A DNA stretch of 64,000 nucleotides from Ixodes scapularis (GCF_016920785.2 NW_024609837.1:38619543-38683542); one strand, 5' to 3'; counted from the first letter of the stretch, positions 1-10,911 are shown. Program-made: numbers and translations. Notes: generated by a model not told the origin, from the letters alone.

Positions 1-1984
1 TGAGCGAGATGAGCAAAGTAAAAGGAATGCAAAAGGTGTTTCCGGAATCCGGGTCAGGTGACGTCCTCAGGAGGAGGCGGTTTCCATTATTTTACGTCGG
101 CCAACAAAAGGGATTGGCGGGGATGTGGAAGCGGCCCTAATATTCAGATGACAGAGCACCGGAGCTGGTTCTGTCCGGCGGTCAAGAAAAAAGGCGATGC
201 TCGGGTGAAAAAGGCACCAGAAGACACAAAATACGTGTAAATACGTATACCTTAAAAGCCCTAAGAAATTTTCTTGCAAAAATAACTAAACTGAAGAAGA
301 CAGAGGAGCGGCACAATGCCACTTGTATTTGAAAATGGTGACCTCTTTTTCGCTTCGTCCCTCTGACCTTCTTATTTATGATGTGTGAAGAAGACAGGTC
401 TGAATACTGGAGTTGTCTTTTTTAATCACGTAGTGTTTTTGTTTTAATGCCAAACTTTCTAAATATATAATGGTTTATTTTTAAAAAATAAAACACTTTA
501 ACACAAGATTTGGGTCGAAGCACGGTGAGTGGGTGCGTTCTTCGGCTGCAGGGAGTGTGAGGTTTTTGATTAGGTATTTTCGCGCGATCTAGGGATTTCT
601 TTTTATCTGACTTTAATTTCTCACAGTCTTACCTCTCCATGCAGTACTGTTTTCTGTGCGTGCCCCATGACCTTTTTGACATATGAATGATGCTAGTATT
701 TAGACCGGGAAACTGCATCGGACTTGTCGGCTTTTCTAAGCCTGACGTTTATTACATGAAACGATAGTCTGCAATACTTTCACCTGGTATGTGAGTAATA
801 TAAACGCCTCTGGGTATAGCGTAATGTAGTGTTTGCTTAAAAGATTATATTTAAAAACAGCGAGATGCATTTTTTTCAAAAGTACGATTGAGCAAAAGGT
901 CTAAAACTGTCAGCATCTGACTTTCTTGATGACCACAGTTTCCTACTTTTTTCTCAATTATACTGAATTATTTTTACTTACAATTATTCTACAAACAATA
1001 ATCGCAAAAAGTGGAAGATGCTCAAGAGCAAAAAATGTAGAATCACCAGCTCTCATGTAACTGGAGCGTGTACCGTATCGCACCGACCGCAGGATGTGTG
1101 TAGGTGCGTTGGGTGATTGTGTAGGTTCTCCTCGTTATAAGCCTAGATAGGGAATCGTCAGTCCTTAAAAGCCGCTTTCCTTTCCCGGGGAATAAAGTCT
1201 CCTCTGGATAATTAAATGAGACCACTAATTTCTTCCTTTACGAGTGACGATGTAGTTAACCAAGCTTCGCCTCGCAGCAAAAGGAAGAATTCGTATTTTT
1301 CGCTCGTCCCCAAAACGGGAATGAAATTTCGCTAGTGTGTTTTCATTCCCTTCCGGGGCTCAAACGTCGAGGCTCCCTTTGAAGAAGATGGCGTTAATGC
1401 ACGTCGAGAAGCGCGGGGGATCATCTGAAGAAACACCTGGCGTTTTGATACAGCGAAACGAAGACAACCGGAGAAAATCAAAAGCGGCCGCATTCACGCG
1501 AATCAATCCAATCTCGCTGAATATATTAATTTTTATCTCTGTCTCACATCTCCAACTTTTGTGTTTTAACTCGGAGCTGCAAGCGGTTGCCCACCGTTTA
1601 TTTTCTAGATCGCAAATCCAGAAACTGCGTAGGAAATAATAACTAAATAACCTTAAAACAACAACAAAGCATTTTCGCAAATAAAATCTTATAGTTCGAG
1701 ACATGGCTTATTAGTTTGGAGTCCCCATGTGAAGAGCTTCATTTTTGCTGCATCATACGGCACTGAGATATGGGGCGCTTTGACGATCAGACAAGCTGCC
1801 TTGGCTGCATCATTCGTGGATCAACAAACACAGGCAACTCACTTCCCTTAAGCCGCAGTCACACTTAAAATACACCATACAAGCAACAGTATGCAGATAA
1901 TGTCAAAGACGTCTTCCTTCTCTGCAGTTGTATGACGGCCCTGACGCAATGGTCATGCGAAAACTGTCTACGCTCTAAAGAAGT
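1..1984. other. No recognisable feature
   Basis: AT-rich sequence with homopolymer tracts and scattered short open frames on both strands. None of the frames has a protein pattern I recognise, and no inverted or tandem repeat structure was seen. Confidence 0.5.
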
Positions 1985-2265
1985 CCAGTGCGTCTACTTT
2001 GCCGCACACCACTCGGAGAGTCAATCACCGCAACTTACGGAGGCAGCTCAGTGAATGACGATGACGACACATGTTTAGACCAAAAAACGCGGTCTGAGTT
2101 GTGACCTTAAGCAATAGAAAACGTCACGCTTGCATTGCTTAATGTCACAACTCAGACTGCGTTTTTTGGTCTAAACAGATGTTTCGGCATCATCACTCGC
2201 TGAGCTGCCTCCATAAATTTAGGTGATTGGCTCTCCTAGTGTTGTGCGAGAAAGTAGACGCACGG
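1985..2265. mobile_element. Fold-back MITE (family M1, copy 1)
   Basis: The two halves are near reverse complements over the whole 281 bp. The left end starts CCAGTGCGTCTACTTTGCCG and the right end closes with the complement. Internal landmarks GGCAGCTCAG, GTTTAGACC and a central GCATTGCTTAATG are mirrored in the other arm. The same landmarks, in the same order, occur in the element at 10912-11202, so these are two diverged members of one family. There is no coding capacity, so mobilisation would need a transposase in trans. The superfamily is not assigned because no convincing target duplication was found. Confidence 0.8.
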
Positions 2266-2448
2266 TTTTTTTTTTTTTTTGTTGAATATAGGCACTTTTG
2301 AGGCATACATATAAATGAAGCAAACTCGCTTAAATGCAGTGTCTTTGGTATGATGTATGAGCAGTGTTCACTGCGGCTTAAGGCTCAATTTACTCGATCT
2401 CGCGGCATGTCGACACGTACTCATATTTTTAGAAATAACTGGCGCCAT

Positions 2449-2919
2449 CTAAAAGAAATCGGGGCACAATAGGTTTATGGTATAAAAATGCGTGAACACG
2501 TGCTCAAGCAAGCGCAGACACTCCCTCGACCACGGAAGCGAGATCGGGGTGGCTGGATTGAGCTGCTGTGATCTAGGTTGGGCTCCCCCAGAGTTCCTTT
2601 TGTGGCTTACTTTTTCGTCCCATGTTCTGTTTATATAGGATGCTCCTTCCCTGTCGCTTCTAATTCGGGCATTGTTCACGTATTTTTTTCCTAAACGTCC
2701 TGAACCGGCGACTTCCTGAGATGATCCATTGGCCTTTAACAAAGATTCCAAAAGACCGCACGCGAACTCCCTCACGCTTGTCTTTGCAATGAACGAGTGA
2801 AAGAGAGGAGTAGTGCGGTTGCTCACCTTCCCTCGCCCGCTTGCCTGGTTACCTTCATCGTCTCTGTCACTTGTGCCGCCCGCTACAACTTGTTTTGTAC
2901 CTACCGCCGTTTTCGCCAT
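2449..2919 (-). CDS. Unidentified open frame, possible gene fragment
   Basis: A 156-codon open frame whose ATG lies in a good initiation context (GGAATGGCG). It covers a region richer in GC than its surroundings. The product would be basic and hydrophilic, starting MAKTAVGTKQVVAGG, with no motif, signal peptide or membrane segment that I recognise. A possible splice donor (AAAAGTAAGC) lies inside the frame, so only the first part might be an exon. A plus-strand frame of 125 codons overlaps it in antisense. In 64 kb of sequence a frame this long can arise by chance, so this is only a candidate. Confidence 0.2.
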   Translation of the reverse strand: MAKTAVGTKQVVAGGTSDRDDEGNQASGRGKVSNRTTPLFHSFIAKTSVREFACGLLESLLKANGSSQEVAGSGRLGKKYVNNARIRSDREGASYINRTWDEKVSHKRNSGGAQPRSQQLNPATPISLPWSRECLRLLEHVFTHFYTINLLCPDFF

Positions 2920-3062
2920 TCCTTTCGGTACAGCTTACGTGCGCTGTATGTTTTGCAGCGGGCCTGTTGCCGACTCTTTGAGGAGTTAGTGTGTAGCGAT
3001 AATGATAGAGGCAAGCTGTGCGAAGAGCGCGTTTTCGAGGTAACAAATCTTGTGCCGCCACA

Positions 3063-6000
3063 GATCGCCTATGGCCCTGCGTCGACTAATGAGCATTTAC
3101 CTAGGGGAGCGTATACTTATTATCAAAAAAAAAAAAAAAACAGGAAAACGCAAGGGTTAGATAGAAATAGATGAAATGGAGAAAGGTCAGGTATAGGGAG
3201 TCGTGGGAAAGAAGAGATTGGAAGAGTGCGTACGGGAGAAAACAAAGTCCCGGAGAATGGGCAGTTTAGGAAGGAACGGAAAAAGCAGGAGTGGGATCAG
3301 ATGCTAGTACATGGAGGCAACGAGAAAAATGGTGGGGAAGTACGTGAAAACAAATACTGGGAAGGGGGAGGGGGTAAAGGCAGTAAGTTCACGCTAAAGA
3401 ATGACACCTGAAAACTTGAAAAAAAAATGCATGAAAGAACTATAGACGAATGGGGAAATCAAAATATAGGAAAAGGGTGTGGGAGAAATTAACGCGAGCA
3501 ATAAAGATCGGGGAAGTAAATAAATAGTAGCCTAATAGACGATTGAACGTACATTGGCGATGGCTTCTTAAGCGACAAGTAAAAAGTGGGGCGAGAAAGG
3601 TAATATGATTGAAATGGTTGTATGCTGAGAGAAAACTGAATAAGGAGAGACAAACCTTTTAGACATTTAAGAGTGAGGATTCCTATCACATTTGTGGATG
3701 ATCTTTCCACTTCTAGTGAGTTTCGTTTTGTTAACTTTCCCTTTTGTTACAATAAACAAAGAAACTTCAATACGAATCGATTTCTTTGCCAACAAAATGT
3801 GAAAAGGAAAGGGTTTAAAATGAATCCTTTTGGCGAAACGTTAGAAATGCTGACAAGGTGCTAAGAATATAAAAACGACGAGAAAAAACAATAGATATAC
3901 AATAAGGAAAGGGTGTGTGCTGCGTAGGATGACAAGAACCAACGAGTGGGGCAATTGAGAAGATGGAAGAAGGTGCGGCGGGTACCTTCGCGTGGAAGTG
4001 ATTGGATTTCTGTCGCCGTCCAGCCTCTTTCATCCCAAGAGCGATCGCGTCTCCCGCGTGCCTTCTGTGAAGCGGCGGAGGTCATGATCGCCTCTTAGAT
4101 CCGTGGTGCAGCGTATCACGCCGTGGCGAACCGTGATGAACCCGGGGGAAATGATGGGTGGCGTTGTATGCGTCGCCGTCATGCGGATATATTACGGACG
4201 CTTGTCGTATTTGACTACTTTTTTACCCGTACGTCGGCCTCTCTCCTTCAATTTTAACATCGCTATCAGTATTTGGAAACAAAAGCCACGTCCATGTTGT
4301 TCGCAGTGGTTATATTTCCCCAATATGTAGGATTCTTTGTGGCGAATATCTGCAATTGTCTGCTCTCGGCAGTTGCGTTGAGGCGTTTCGTGACGTGCTA
4401 TGTTCCGAGACATTTTTCGGATTCGATTTATACGTTTTCAATAATAATAAAAAAAAAATGTTTAAGGTGATTTCGATTATGGTTTTGACTTTGACGAATA
4501 TTTTCTTTTTGGTCACGCTGTTTTGTGAGGGCGGACGTCTCGCATAGAAGATGGTAGTTGAGGCTCGTAAGTCAAACAATCAAGAGTAGGCTCCGTTATA
4601 GTTTCCCACAGCTTAGAAAACACAGGGTGCAACTTATTGTGTTCACGGTCCTTGCTTCGTCATTGGTTGTTCGGCGTGCGTAACGGATAATGCCGCAATG
4701 CCATTGGTTACGGAGTGATATTGAGACTCGCGGAATTCGCAACGCCCTGCGTTGTTTAAGCTGACGTTCACTTTAAGCGTCAGACATTAAGTTCGAATTA
4801 TGCGAGGTTTAATCTGGCATTTGATAATTGGTGAGACATCAAGACTAAAGTTTAAGATTTAGGTGTGGCTGAAAACCAGGAGGTTGTCGATGAGCGCGTA
4901 AGAAGATGAGGGAACGAATGAAAATTTGAAAATTTTGAAAATTGTTTATTACTTGAAATGTATTTAGAGTCTTTCCATCCGCGATCTGCATTGCCATTTT
5001 ATTAGAAAAAAAACTCCTAAATTTCATTGTATTATTCCGGATATGCAGGTGTTTTTATGTAGAATGGAAATTTTTCTTATTATTTGCGATTGACGAGTTA
5101 ATAATCTCTCATATCATGAACTTAAAAACTCCGGTGTGTCTTGCGTCCAAATGTTACGTACACTGAGTTCATTGTGAACAGTTCTCGTGAATGCCGTCCT
5201 TGGCTTGACGCATCCATGTTTTTGGCAACTCGATTAGTAAACACCAAGGCTGTCTTCCCGTTTTGGTTTCGAGGTAAGTGTCAAAGCACGTACCATACAT
5301 CAACGGCGAATCACATCGATTAAATTTATATGCCACGCAGTGACGACAAGATGAAGTGCTAAAACAAAACTCCTCCCCCTGTTTAAAAAAAAAAATCCCC
5401 TTTGCTGAAATTTGCTGGGTACACCTCTCTCCAGCTCATAAAAAATTGACACTCGCAATAAATGGACGCTATTAAAAAAACGCTCTAAAACTTTTTTTCC
5501 TATTTTTTTAATTGTTGTACATCGCTCAACCTGTTCGAACATGTCAGTATGTCTGAATTTTAGTATGCACATGTGCATATATGGGCGCATATGTTTTTTT
5601 TTTTTCGAATGTTTGCGTGGATATGTGCGTATGCGTGCGTAGGCAAGTTGCAGGCACCGATATTGGTATTTCTGTGTCAGTTGCCGCTTGCAGAGTCACG
5701 CGTGTTGCGAAGTGGCACGAGCATTTCTCGCTTCCTGCCTCCTCAGCCCCGCCTGCGTCGTCGTAGACGTAGTGTCTATACTTCTGCCATCTTGTATAAC
5801 GCGAGCTAACTTGCTCATACATACGACCGTACTAGCCAGAGGACATTAAATGATAGAAAGAGCGCTTGAAGACATCATAAAAAAAATATGTAGAAACAAC
5901 ATGTTGGGTGGCTTGACGCTATTTACGAATCAGTCCCGTGAAGTTAATCTGTCATCTTTGCGGATGTCAAAAAAACGCGGAAAGTGTACGCCGGACACGA

Positions 6001-6239
6001 TAGAGCCTTGTAATAAAAATTTGGACTGTCTATTTTTATTCATTAATAAAAAAAAAAAAAAAGAAAGGCGTTTCACTTGTATACGGGATTCATGCAGTGA
6101 AGCTGCCACAGACAGCGAATCCCGATACCTATTCCCTGTTTTAGAGCGCAGCACTCAGGCGCCCGTTTCCGGCATGAGCGGCGTCGCCATCGTCGTTGCC
6201 GTCGGCGTAACCGCGCGTTGCATTATGAGACGTTTGCCA
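3063..6239. other. No recognisable feature
   Basis: About 3 kb with an A-rich and G-rich stretch at 3120-3480 and otherwise mixed AT-rich sequence. It holds poly-A and poly-T runs near 3125, 5592 and 6047. I saw no coding domain, inverted repeat or tandem array. Confidence 0.45.
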
Positions 6240-6410
6240 TAATGACGTCACGAGGGTCACGGGTAACGTCAAGAGTGACAACACGAAGGTAACCCGTGAA
6301 GGTCACGACGAAGGTCAAGACCTACACTCGTGAAGGTCTCGCCCTTCATGAGACCTTCACGAGTGACGTCTCGAGGGTCACTAGGGTATCGAGCGACGTC
6401 ACGAGGGAGA
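6240..6410. repeat. GTCACGAG/GAAGGTC short-motif repeat with hairpin
   Basis: Degenerate repetition of GTCACGAGGGTCAC- and GAAGGTCA-type words, including a perfect TGACGTCA at 6243. Around 6328-6365 the word ACTCGTGAAGGTCTC and its reverse complement form a 15-bp hairpin with a short loop. Confidence 0.6.
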
Positions 6411-6600
6411 AGGCAGGAGGAGGAGGGGGAGGATGAGGGGAAGAGAGAAGGAGGACGGGAGGAGAATGAGGAGGAGGTAGGAGGAGGTAGGAGGAGGCGG
6501 GGGAAAGAGAGGAGAAGGGAAAGGAGGAGGAGGGGGAGGCGGAAAAGAAGAGGAGGAGGGGGAGGTGGAAGAGAAAAAAAGGAAGAGGAGGGGCATACCC
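6411..6600. repeat. (GGA)n purine-rich simple repeat
   Basis: An almost uninterrupted plus-strand purine tract built from GGA, GAGG and GGAAA words. Both strands therefore read as artefactual Arg/Glu/Gly-rich or Ser/Pro-rich frames. It abuts the decayed RT end of the Ty3-type remnant. Confidence 0.85.
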
Positions 6601-6619
6601 TCCTTTCCGTACCTTCCCC

Positions 6620-7023
6620 TCCTTCGCCGCAAAAGCTGCGCTCTACTTCGGCATTGCAGGGAATTGTAAACGTCTTTTGTTTTTTGTTTTTTTCATCAAT
6701 ACCAACGGGGTAGCCCGGTCAGAGTGTTGTGTAGGCTCGAAGATTCCTTCACTTGAAGTCGGTCAAGCTCCACTTCAATTTTAGAACGAACGGAAAACAA
6801 AACAGGCAGTTCCTTGAGAAGCTTAGGCTTTGCTTCTTTTGTTGAATTCAGGTGTATGAGTGTTTGGCATTGCGCTTGACACTTCCAGAAAAGACTGACT
6901 CAAATTCCATAGGAACTGTGTAATGTTGGAGCGTCCTTTCGTCTGGTGAATGCCACTGACATTATTGTTCAGAGTTCCAGACCCATTACGTCCAACGAAG
7001 CTGCATCCAGAGCCTCGAACCAC
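6620..7023 (-). pseudogene. Ty3-type pol fragment: start of reverse transcriptase
   Basis: Read on the minus strand, this continues from the protease remnant. It shows the linker to RT, then an EVELDRLQ ... GIFEPTQHSDRATPL pattern typical of the first RT block of Ty3/gypsy elements, split by at least one frameshift near 6740. After about 6690 similarity fades into A-rich sequence. The RT catalytic YxDD block, RNase H and integrase are absent, so this copy cannot reverse transcribe. It lies downstream of the gag and protease remnants in the expected gag-PR-RT order. Confidence 0.6.
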
Positions 7024-7048
7024 AGCCAGACGTAGCTGGAACTAATAA

Positions 7049-7378
7049 TTAAAACGAGCGTGTTGGTGAAAAGATAACGAGGACTTGCAGTGCCGGGCCG
7101 AACCAGGTGCGAAGGTGAATGTCGTACCATTTTAACTTCGGTGAGCTGGTGGGCCATACTGAGCGAAAGGTGTCAATGCTAGCCAATGTACAAGTTTTAC
7201 AAGAGTCAACTTCACATGTCACAGGTTTGTCATTCGTGTGAACAATTACTCTGATCTTGGAAGGGGTGTATTCGTTAGCTAACGCGTGGAGGTCATGAAG
7301 CGGTGACACCTGTTGCTCAGCATGGTCCGCTTCTTCGGTTTCCCGTGATGTGTTACATGGTTGCTCCGTTGGGACCAT
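7049..7378 (-). pseudogene. Ty3-type pol fragment: aspartic protease (retropepsin)
   Basis: A 109-codon minus-strand frame that resembles the retropepsin of Ty3/gypsy retrotransposons. The part PSKIRVIVHTNDKPVTCEVD leads into the usual active-site position, followed by TFRSVWP and LKWYDIHLRTW. The catalytic aspartate is present, but the site reads VDSCKT where the family normally has D-S/T-G-A, so the essential glycine is lost. The protease would normally cleave the Gag-Pol polyprotein during particle maturation. This copy is very likely dead. It sits between the gag zinc-knuckle frame and the RT fragment. Confidence 0.65.
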
Positions 7379-7427
7379 TTTTTTTTGCAGTTTTCATTCT
7401 TGAAATGCATGCTTTTTCGATGTGGCC

Positions 7428-7948
7428 TTATTTCTGGCTGTAGTGGCTTGTTGCTCTCGCGAACCTGCAAGTTTTTGGGCGGTGTTGTTCATCACATCGC
7501 CAACAGAGTTGTTCTACTTTTTCTCTCTTGTAAGATGTCCTTCCTGATACTGCGCTGGTGGACGCATTGGTAATCTCCGGTGCGCTGGACACTCCTGTGA
7601 TTGTTGCCTGCTGCTTTGACGCACACTGCGTTGCCAGGGTGACGTCCCAAGCTCGTTGAAAAGTCATGCCTCTTGCAGTGAACCGTCGTTTTCGCAGGCG
7701 TTTATCCAGGACACCACACACAAACCTGCCCCGGAGAATGACATCTAAGCGATGCGCCAGCTTCAACTTACAGGAATAGACGTTGCACAAACTAGCTCAC
7801 CTTGAGCCTGTAACCATAACGTCTTGTTGCAGCAGGGGAGGGTTAGGGAATCGATGGCGTCATAGAAATTCATGGGCGTCATACCGGCTGTAGAGCTCAG
7901 ATAATTTTGGGTCAAGATGCTTCTGAAGCAGTCACACCAAATCTTCAA
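7428..7948 (-). pseudogene. Ty3-type gag fragment with CCHC zinc knuckle
   Basis: Two minus-strand frames (7948-7763 and 7790-7428) together read like the C-terminal half of a Ty3/gypsy Gag. The conserved part contains KLKLAHRLDVILRGRFVCGV and FQRAWDVTLA. It ends with a zinc knuckle CWRCDEQHRPKTC (C-x2-C-x4-H-x4-C), the nucleic-acid-binding motif of nucleocapsid. The upstream frame (YDAIDSLTLP) looks like preceding Gag sequence broken by a frameshift. The protease remnant follows directly, in element order. Frameshifts and lack of a full-length frame mark it as an old pseudogene copy. Confidence 0.65.
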
Positions 7949-8099
7949 AACCTGTCTTCACAGGGTACTTTGGCGCGAACATGCGCATGCTGTATCGAAC
8001 GTGTCGAGATCATACAGCGTAAAGAGAAGCGCTCGCTTTTTTTTTTTTTTTTTCAACCTTAAAGTTGTTTGTCTGGAAGTAAATCTTGAAACGCTGGAT

Positions 8100-8480
8100 T
8101 CATGACGCCGGTTCTTGCCCGAGAAACGTTCAACGACGCTGTGCATTTTTTTCCCGGTAGACATGTCCTACCTCCCTTCTTTTCGCCATCTGGTCGCCAA
8201 TGTTTACTAGCGGATTTAACATTTCTATGCTCATTTACGTTGTGCCACGCTGAGGTACGCAGTACATGAATCGTTAGAAGAAGATGGTGTCCGATCGCCC
8301 CTGTGATCACAAGCGAGAGAGTGTGTCGTCTTCTTTTTCTCGTTTAGTCGCCAGTGCTGGTATATCGAAATTTAACAGCGATATACACACATCGACCGTA
8401 TCTGTTAGCAAACAAATTCTCGATCGGACACGAGAAAATATTCTTGATCCACCCTTAGCCGTTAACGGCTAAACCGGCTT
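8100..8480 (-). mobile_element. Possible leader / primer-binding site and LTR edge of the Ty3-type remnant
   Basis: On the minus strand, CTAGTAAACATTGGCGACC (near 8215-8197) could be an LTR end followed by a TGGCGACC-type primer-binding site, then about 250 bp of leader before the gag frame. Sequence up to about 8480 would then be LTR. No second LTR copy exists in the window for comparison, so this is a positional inference. Confidence 0.3.
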
Positions 8481-9529
8481 AGAGCCTTATTTGTTTACAT
8501 AGTCAGGTTTGTCAAATTGGGCAGAAAATTTGTATGTTGAAACGTTTTTGTATTTACCTCTAATAGTTGATTCACTAGAAATTTAAACCTGAAGATATAA
8601 GATATCATGTTTATCAACATAGGAATGAAGTTTTCAATGTAGAGAGAATGTATTTACCTCAAATATTGATGCGTCAAAAATAAAATACCAAACTGTAACC
8701 TTCGAAAAAAGAGTAAAAGAAAATAGATTATGGTAGTTGGTAAGTTGATAATAGCAAAACAAGCATATGCCTGCCTTTCACATCATCACAAAAATAGCTC
8801 TCTTTCATCAACAGCTATGATAATACATACTTGAAAGTGAATAGTTTAGAAGAACTGATTAATAGATATTACGTATATTGCAATTCTTAAAATAAACTTT
8901 CGAACACAAAGCCGGTTTTCAACCAATAGCTATGGTATTGGCGTAGCATAAATCATTTTTAATTTTTCAGATACCTGCGACAAAAAATTCAGCTGGGCAC
9001 ACCCATACTTTGAATAACGTGGCTTTCCTTGTTTTGTATATACATTCTTCAATTTAAAGTCGTCAAAAGCAAACCGACAACAAAATAAGTTTTAGTTTGA
9101 TACCTTTGTATTTTCTTTAAAATATTGAAAATATAATTAAAGAGAGTATGGCGCAAACTCTAGAGACCTAAAAAGCTTTGGGTTGACCAGAGTGTCCGCC
9201 GGTAAAGAAGTGATTTCATCAAAAAGGCATGGCTCTCTTAAAGAACCGTCTTCGGCCGCAGGCCCTTTTATTATTGATGAACCGGCTTAGTCATTCTCAA
9301 GTAACACAAAAAGATTCAAATCCTTATCGTTATTTTCTTTACGACGAAAAAGAAATGGTACATCCAAGGTCGTTTTTTTCGTGTTCTTAAGAAAGCGGCG
9401 CTAAAAAGAACAACAACTAAAATGTATAGGTGTGTGTGGGTATGTTCATACAGCCTAGGGAACTTAATCTGCCTAAACAGGCGACTTGTCTCCCACGTGT
9501 AGACGAGCAATTTAGCCGGTACAGTACAA
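8481..9529. other. AT-rich sequence, no recognisable feature
   Basis: Low-GC sequence with no open frame of note until the region preceding the SINE. No repeat structure was seen. Confidence 0.5.
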
Positions 9530-9700
9530 CCGCTAGCCTGGGGGTCTTTAACGTGCACCACGCAGTGGTGATATACGCGACCGCACTCCGGTACGATGCT
9601 CATCCAGATCGAAAGAGGCAGGGTTGGGGATTGAGCCCAGAATCCCTGGATTCTGCAGCGCGAGCTTTCGCTCGACGTGCTCCGCTAGCCCACTCGACCC
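9530..9700 (-). mobile_element. tRNA-derived SINE (decayed)
   Basis: On the minus strand the head has an A-box-like TGGGCTAGCGG (9692-9682), then, about 45 nt on, a degenerate B box GGGCTCAATCCC (9638-9627), the spacing of a tRNA-derived RNA polymerase III promoter. The body ends in GCACGTTAAAGACCCCCAGG, a core that I recognise from SINEs of many invertebrates. It would have been transcribed by Pol III and copied by a LINE reverse transcriptase. The B box departs from GGTTCGANNCC, so this copy is probably silent. Confidence 0.6.
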
Positions 9701-9959
9701 TGTCTTCGCTAGAGGCAGCGACGAGTATGCTATATTCCTCGTCAGTACGTCGTGCTTCGCCCGTTTCTCCCAGACCCCCGGAGGAGCTTCTCATTGAACC
9801 TAATTAGGCGCCAACGCTGACTGGATGCCGGGGCTGACGCGGCCAATGTATATTTGATAATTGTCTTCGCGTAGACACACAGACAGTTGCTCCTGCGCAC
9901 ACAGGTGTAGAAACTTCCTCTTGTATCATGCGCGAGGGCTGCCCATGCACTCTAAAGGC

Positions 9960-10190
9960 CGGTTCACACATACAGCGAAGCGCTAAGTTAGCGCTACGTG
10001 AGCGCTCAAAGGAGCGCTCATGTGGCGTTTCCTAGCGCGTGATGTAGCGCTCGGTTAGCGCTTCAGTAGCGCTCTGTTAGCGCTTCAGAAGCGCTTTGTT
10101 AGCGCTGTGTTAGCGCTACAGAAGCGCTTTGTTCGCGCTCTGTTACCGCTACAGAAACTCTTTGTTAGCGCTCTCACGCTCCTTGTGCCG
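9960..10190 (+). repeat. Left subterminal repeat array of the Harbinger element
   Basis: About ten degenerate units of roughly 15-20 bp built on AGCGCTNNGTTAGCGCT. The right array at 10670-10900 is its inverted counterpart. Such arrays commonly serve as transposase or accessory-protein binding sites in this superfamily; that role is inferred here. Confidence 0.7.
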
Positions 10191-10316
10191 TGCTTGCTGC
10201 TGCGGAACAGCGCCTGCACGGCGATTCCTTTGTTGTCGTCTTTCCTTTGGCATTGAAAGAAGAGGAAGTAAAACAGTCGCTCTCCAAGCAAAGGGTCGGG
10301 CAGGCGACCCAGAGTC

Positions 10317-10451
10317 ATGGACTTTGAGCGACTAATTGATTGGGTACGACCTCATAGCTTTCTATTCGACATGCGTAACCCTGGTTTCAAAGACGCGCAG
10401 TTAAAAATTACCGACTTCGAAGGAGCTCTGTGTCACGGTCCCTCAGCCTAG
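10317..10451 (+). pseudogene. MADF-domain accessory protein, N-terminal fragment
   Basis: The ATG at 10317 opens a 44-residue frame. Its start, MDFERLIDWVRPHSFLFDM followed by RNPGFKD, matches the MADF/Adf-1-like pattern: an L-I-x-x-V helix, a buried hydrophobic pair before an acidic residue, then N-P-x-F/Y-K. A MADF domain is usually about 85-90 residues, so roughly half is present. The frame then runs into sequence antisense to the transposase gene and stops at 10449. In PIF/Harbinger elements such a protein binds the element ends and helps the nuclease. The break near 10415-10430 is best explained as the internal deletion junction. Confidence 0.6.
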
Positions 10452-10611
10452 GAACAAGGTTCACCAGGTACCAGTCGGTATCTCGGTGGCAAAACATTTC
10501 GCGCACCCAGAAGGCTCTTCTGGGCGTTAAGCCGTCCACACACATATGCCCTAATTGCGTATGTAAGAGCATTTGTCGCATTTCTATTTCAGCATTCCAC
10601 ATGTCCGCCAT
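10408..10611 (-). pseudogene. Harbinger-type transposase, N-terminal fragment
   Basis: A minus-strand ATG at 10611 in a strong context (ACCATGG) opens a frame of about 67 residues. It runs MADMWNAEIEMRQMLL, then TPRRAFWVREMF, then YLVNLVPRLRDRDTELL. The W-V-R-x-x-F ... N-L-V-x-x-L-R-x-x-D series is the N-terminal signature of PIF1/HARBI1-like nucleases, ahead of the DDE domain. All catalytic blocks are missing, because the frame ends where it meets the MADF fragment. I prefer this ATG over upstream GTG codons because of context and because family-like sequence starts there. Confidence 0.6.
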
Positions 10612-10669
10612 GGTGCTGCTAAAGCACACCCAACCACGGGAACCGGAACCGCAGTGCACGCGCTAATCC

Positions 10670-10906
10670 GCAGCACCGCGGTACAAGAAGCGCTACTGAA
10701 GCGCTAACACGGCGCTACTGAAGCGCTAACAAGGCGCTACTGGAGCGTTAACAAGGCGCTACTGGAGCGCTAACAAGGCGCTACAGAAGCGCTAATCGCG
10801 CGCTGTGTTAGAACTAAGTCACGCGCCAGGAAGCGCCACACAAGCGCGCCTTGGATCGCTCACGTAGCGCCAAATTAGCGCTCCGCTGTATGTGTGAACA
10901 GGCCTT
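10670..10906 (-). repeat. Right subterminal repeat array of the Harbinger element
   Basis: Tandem units of the form GGCGCTACTGAAGCGCTAAC, several nearly identical in a row at 10690-10790, mirroring the left array in inverted orientation. The outer end, CGCTGTATGTGTGAACAGG, matches the left terminus. Confidence 0.75.
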
Positions 10907-10911
10907 TAGAA

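Larger units (their letters stand above)
9955..10906. mobile_element. Internally deleted PIF/Harbinger-type DNA transposon
   Basis: A 952-bp element bounded by AAGGCCGGTTCACACATACA on the left and its near reverse complement on the right, with TA (or a TWA-type site) at both borders. The subterminal 220-240 bp on each side are inverted repeats made of repeated AGCGCTA/GCGCTT words. The central 350 bp keep the start of a MADF protein on plus and of a Harbinger-type transposase on minus, meeting tail to tail. PIF/Harbinger elements typically carry both a DDE nuclease and a Myb/SANT- or MADF-like accessory gene and target TWA, which fits. This copy lacks the nuclease catalytic part and can move only in trans. 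Confidence 0.75.

Noticed and set aside
64..279. Short frames at the left edge on both strands.
   Set aside because: Too short, no motif, and overlapping in antisense.
2797..3174. A 125-codon plus-strand frame.
   Set aside because: Ends in a poly-A-encoded Lys run and overlaps the minus-strand candidate in antisense; no motif.
6330..6713. A 127-codon Arg/Glu/Gly-rich frame and its antisense Ser/Pro-rich counterpart.
   Set aside because: Product of the GGA simple repeat, not a gene.
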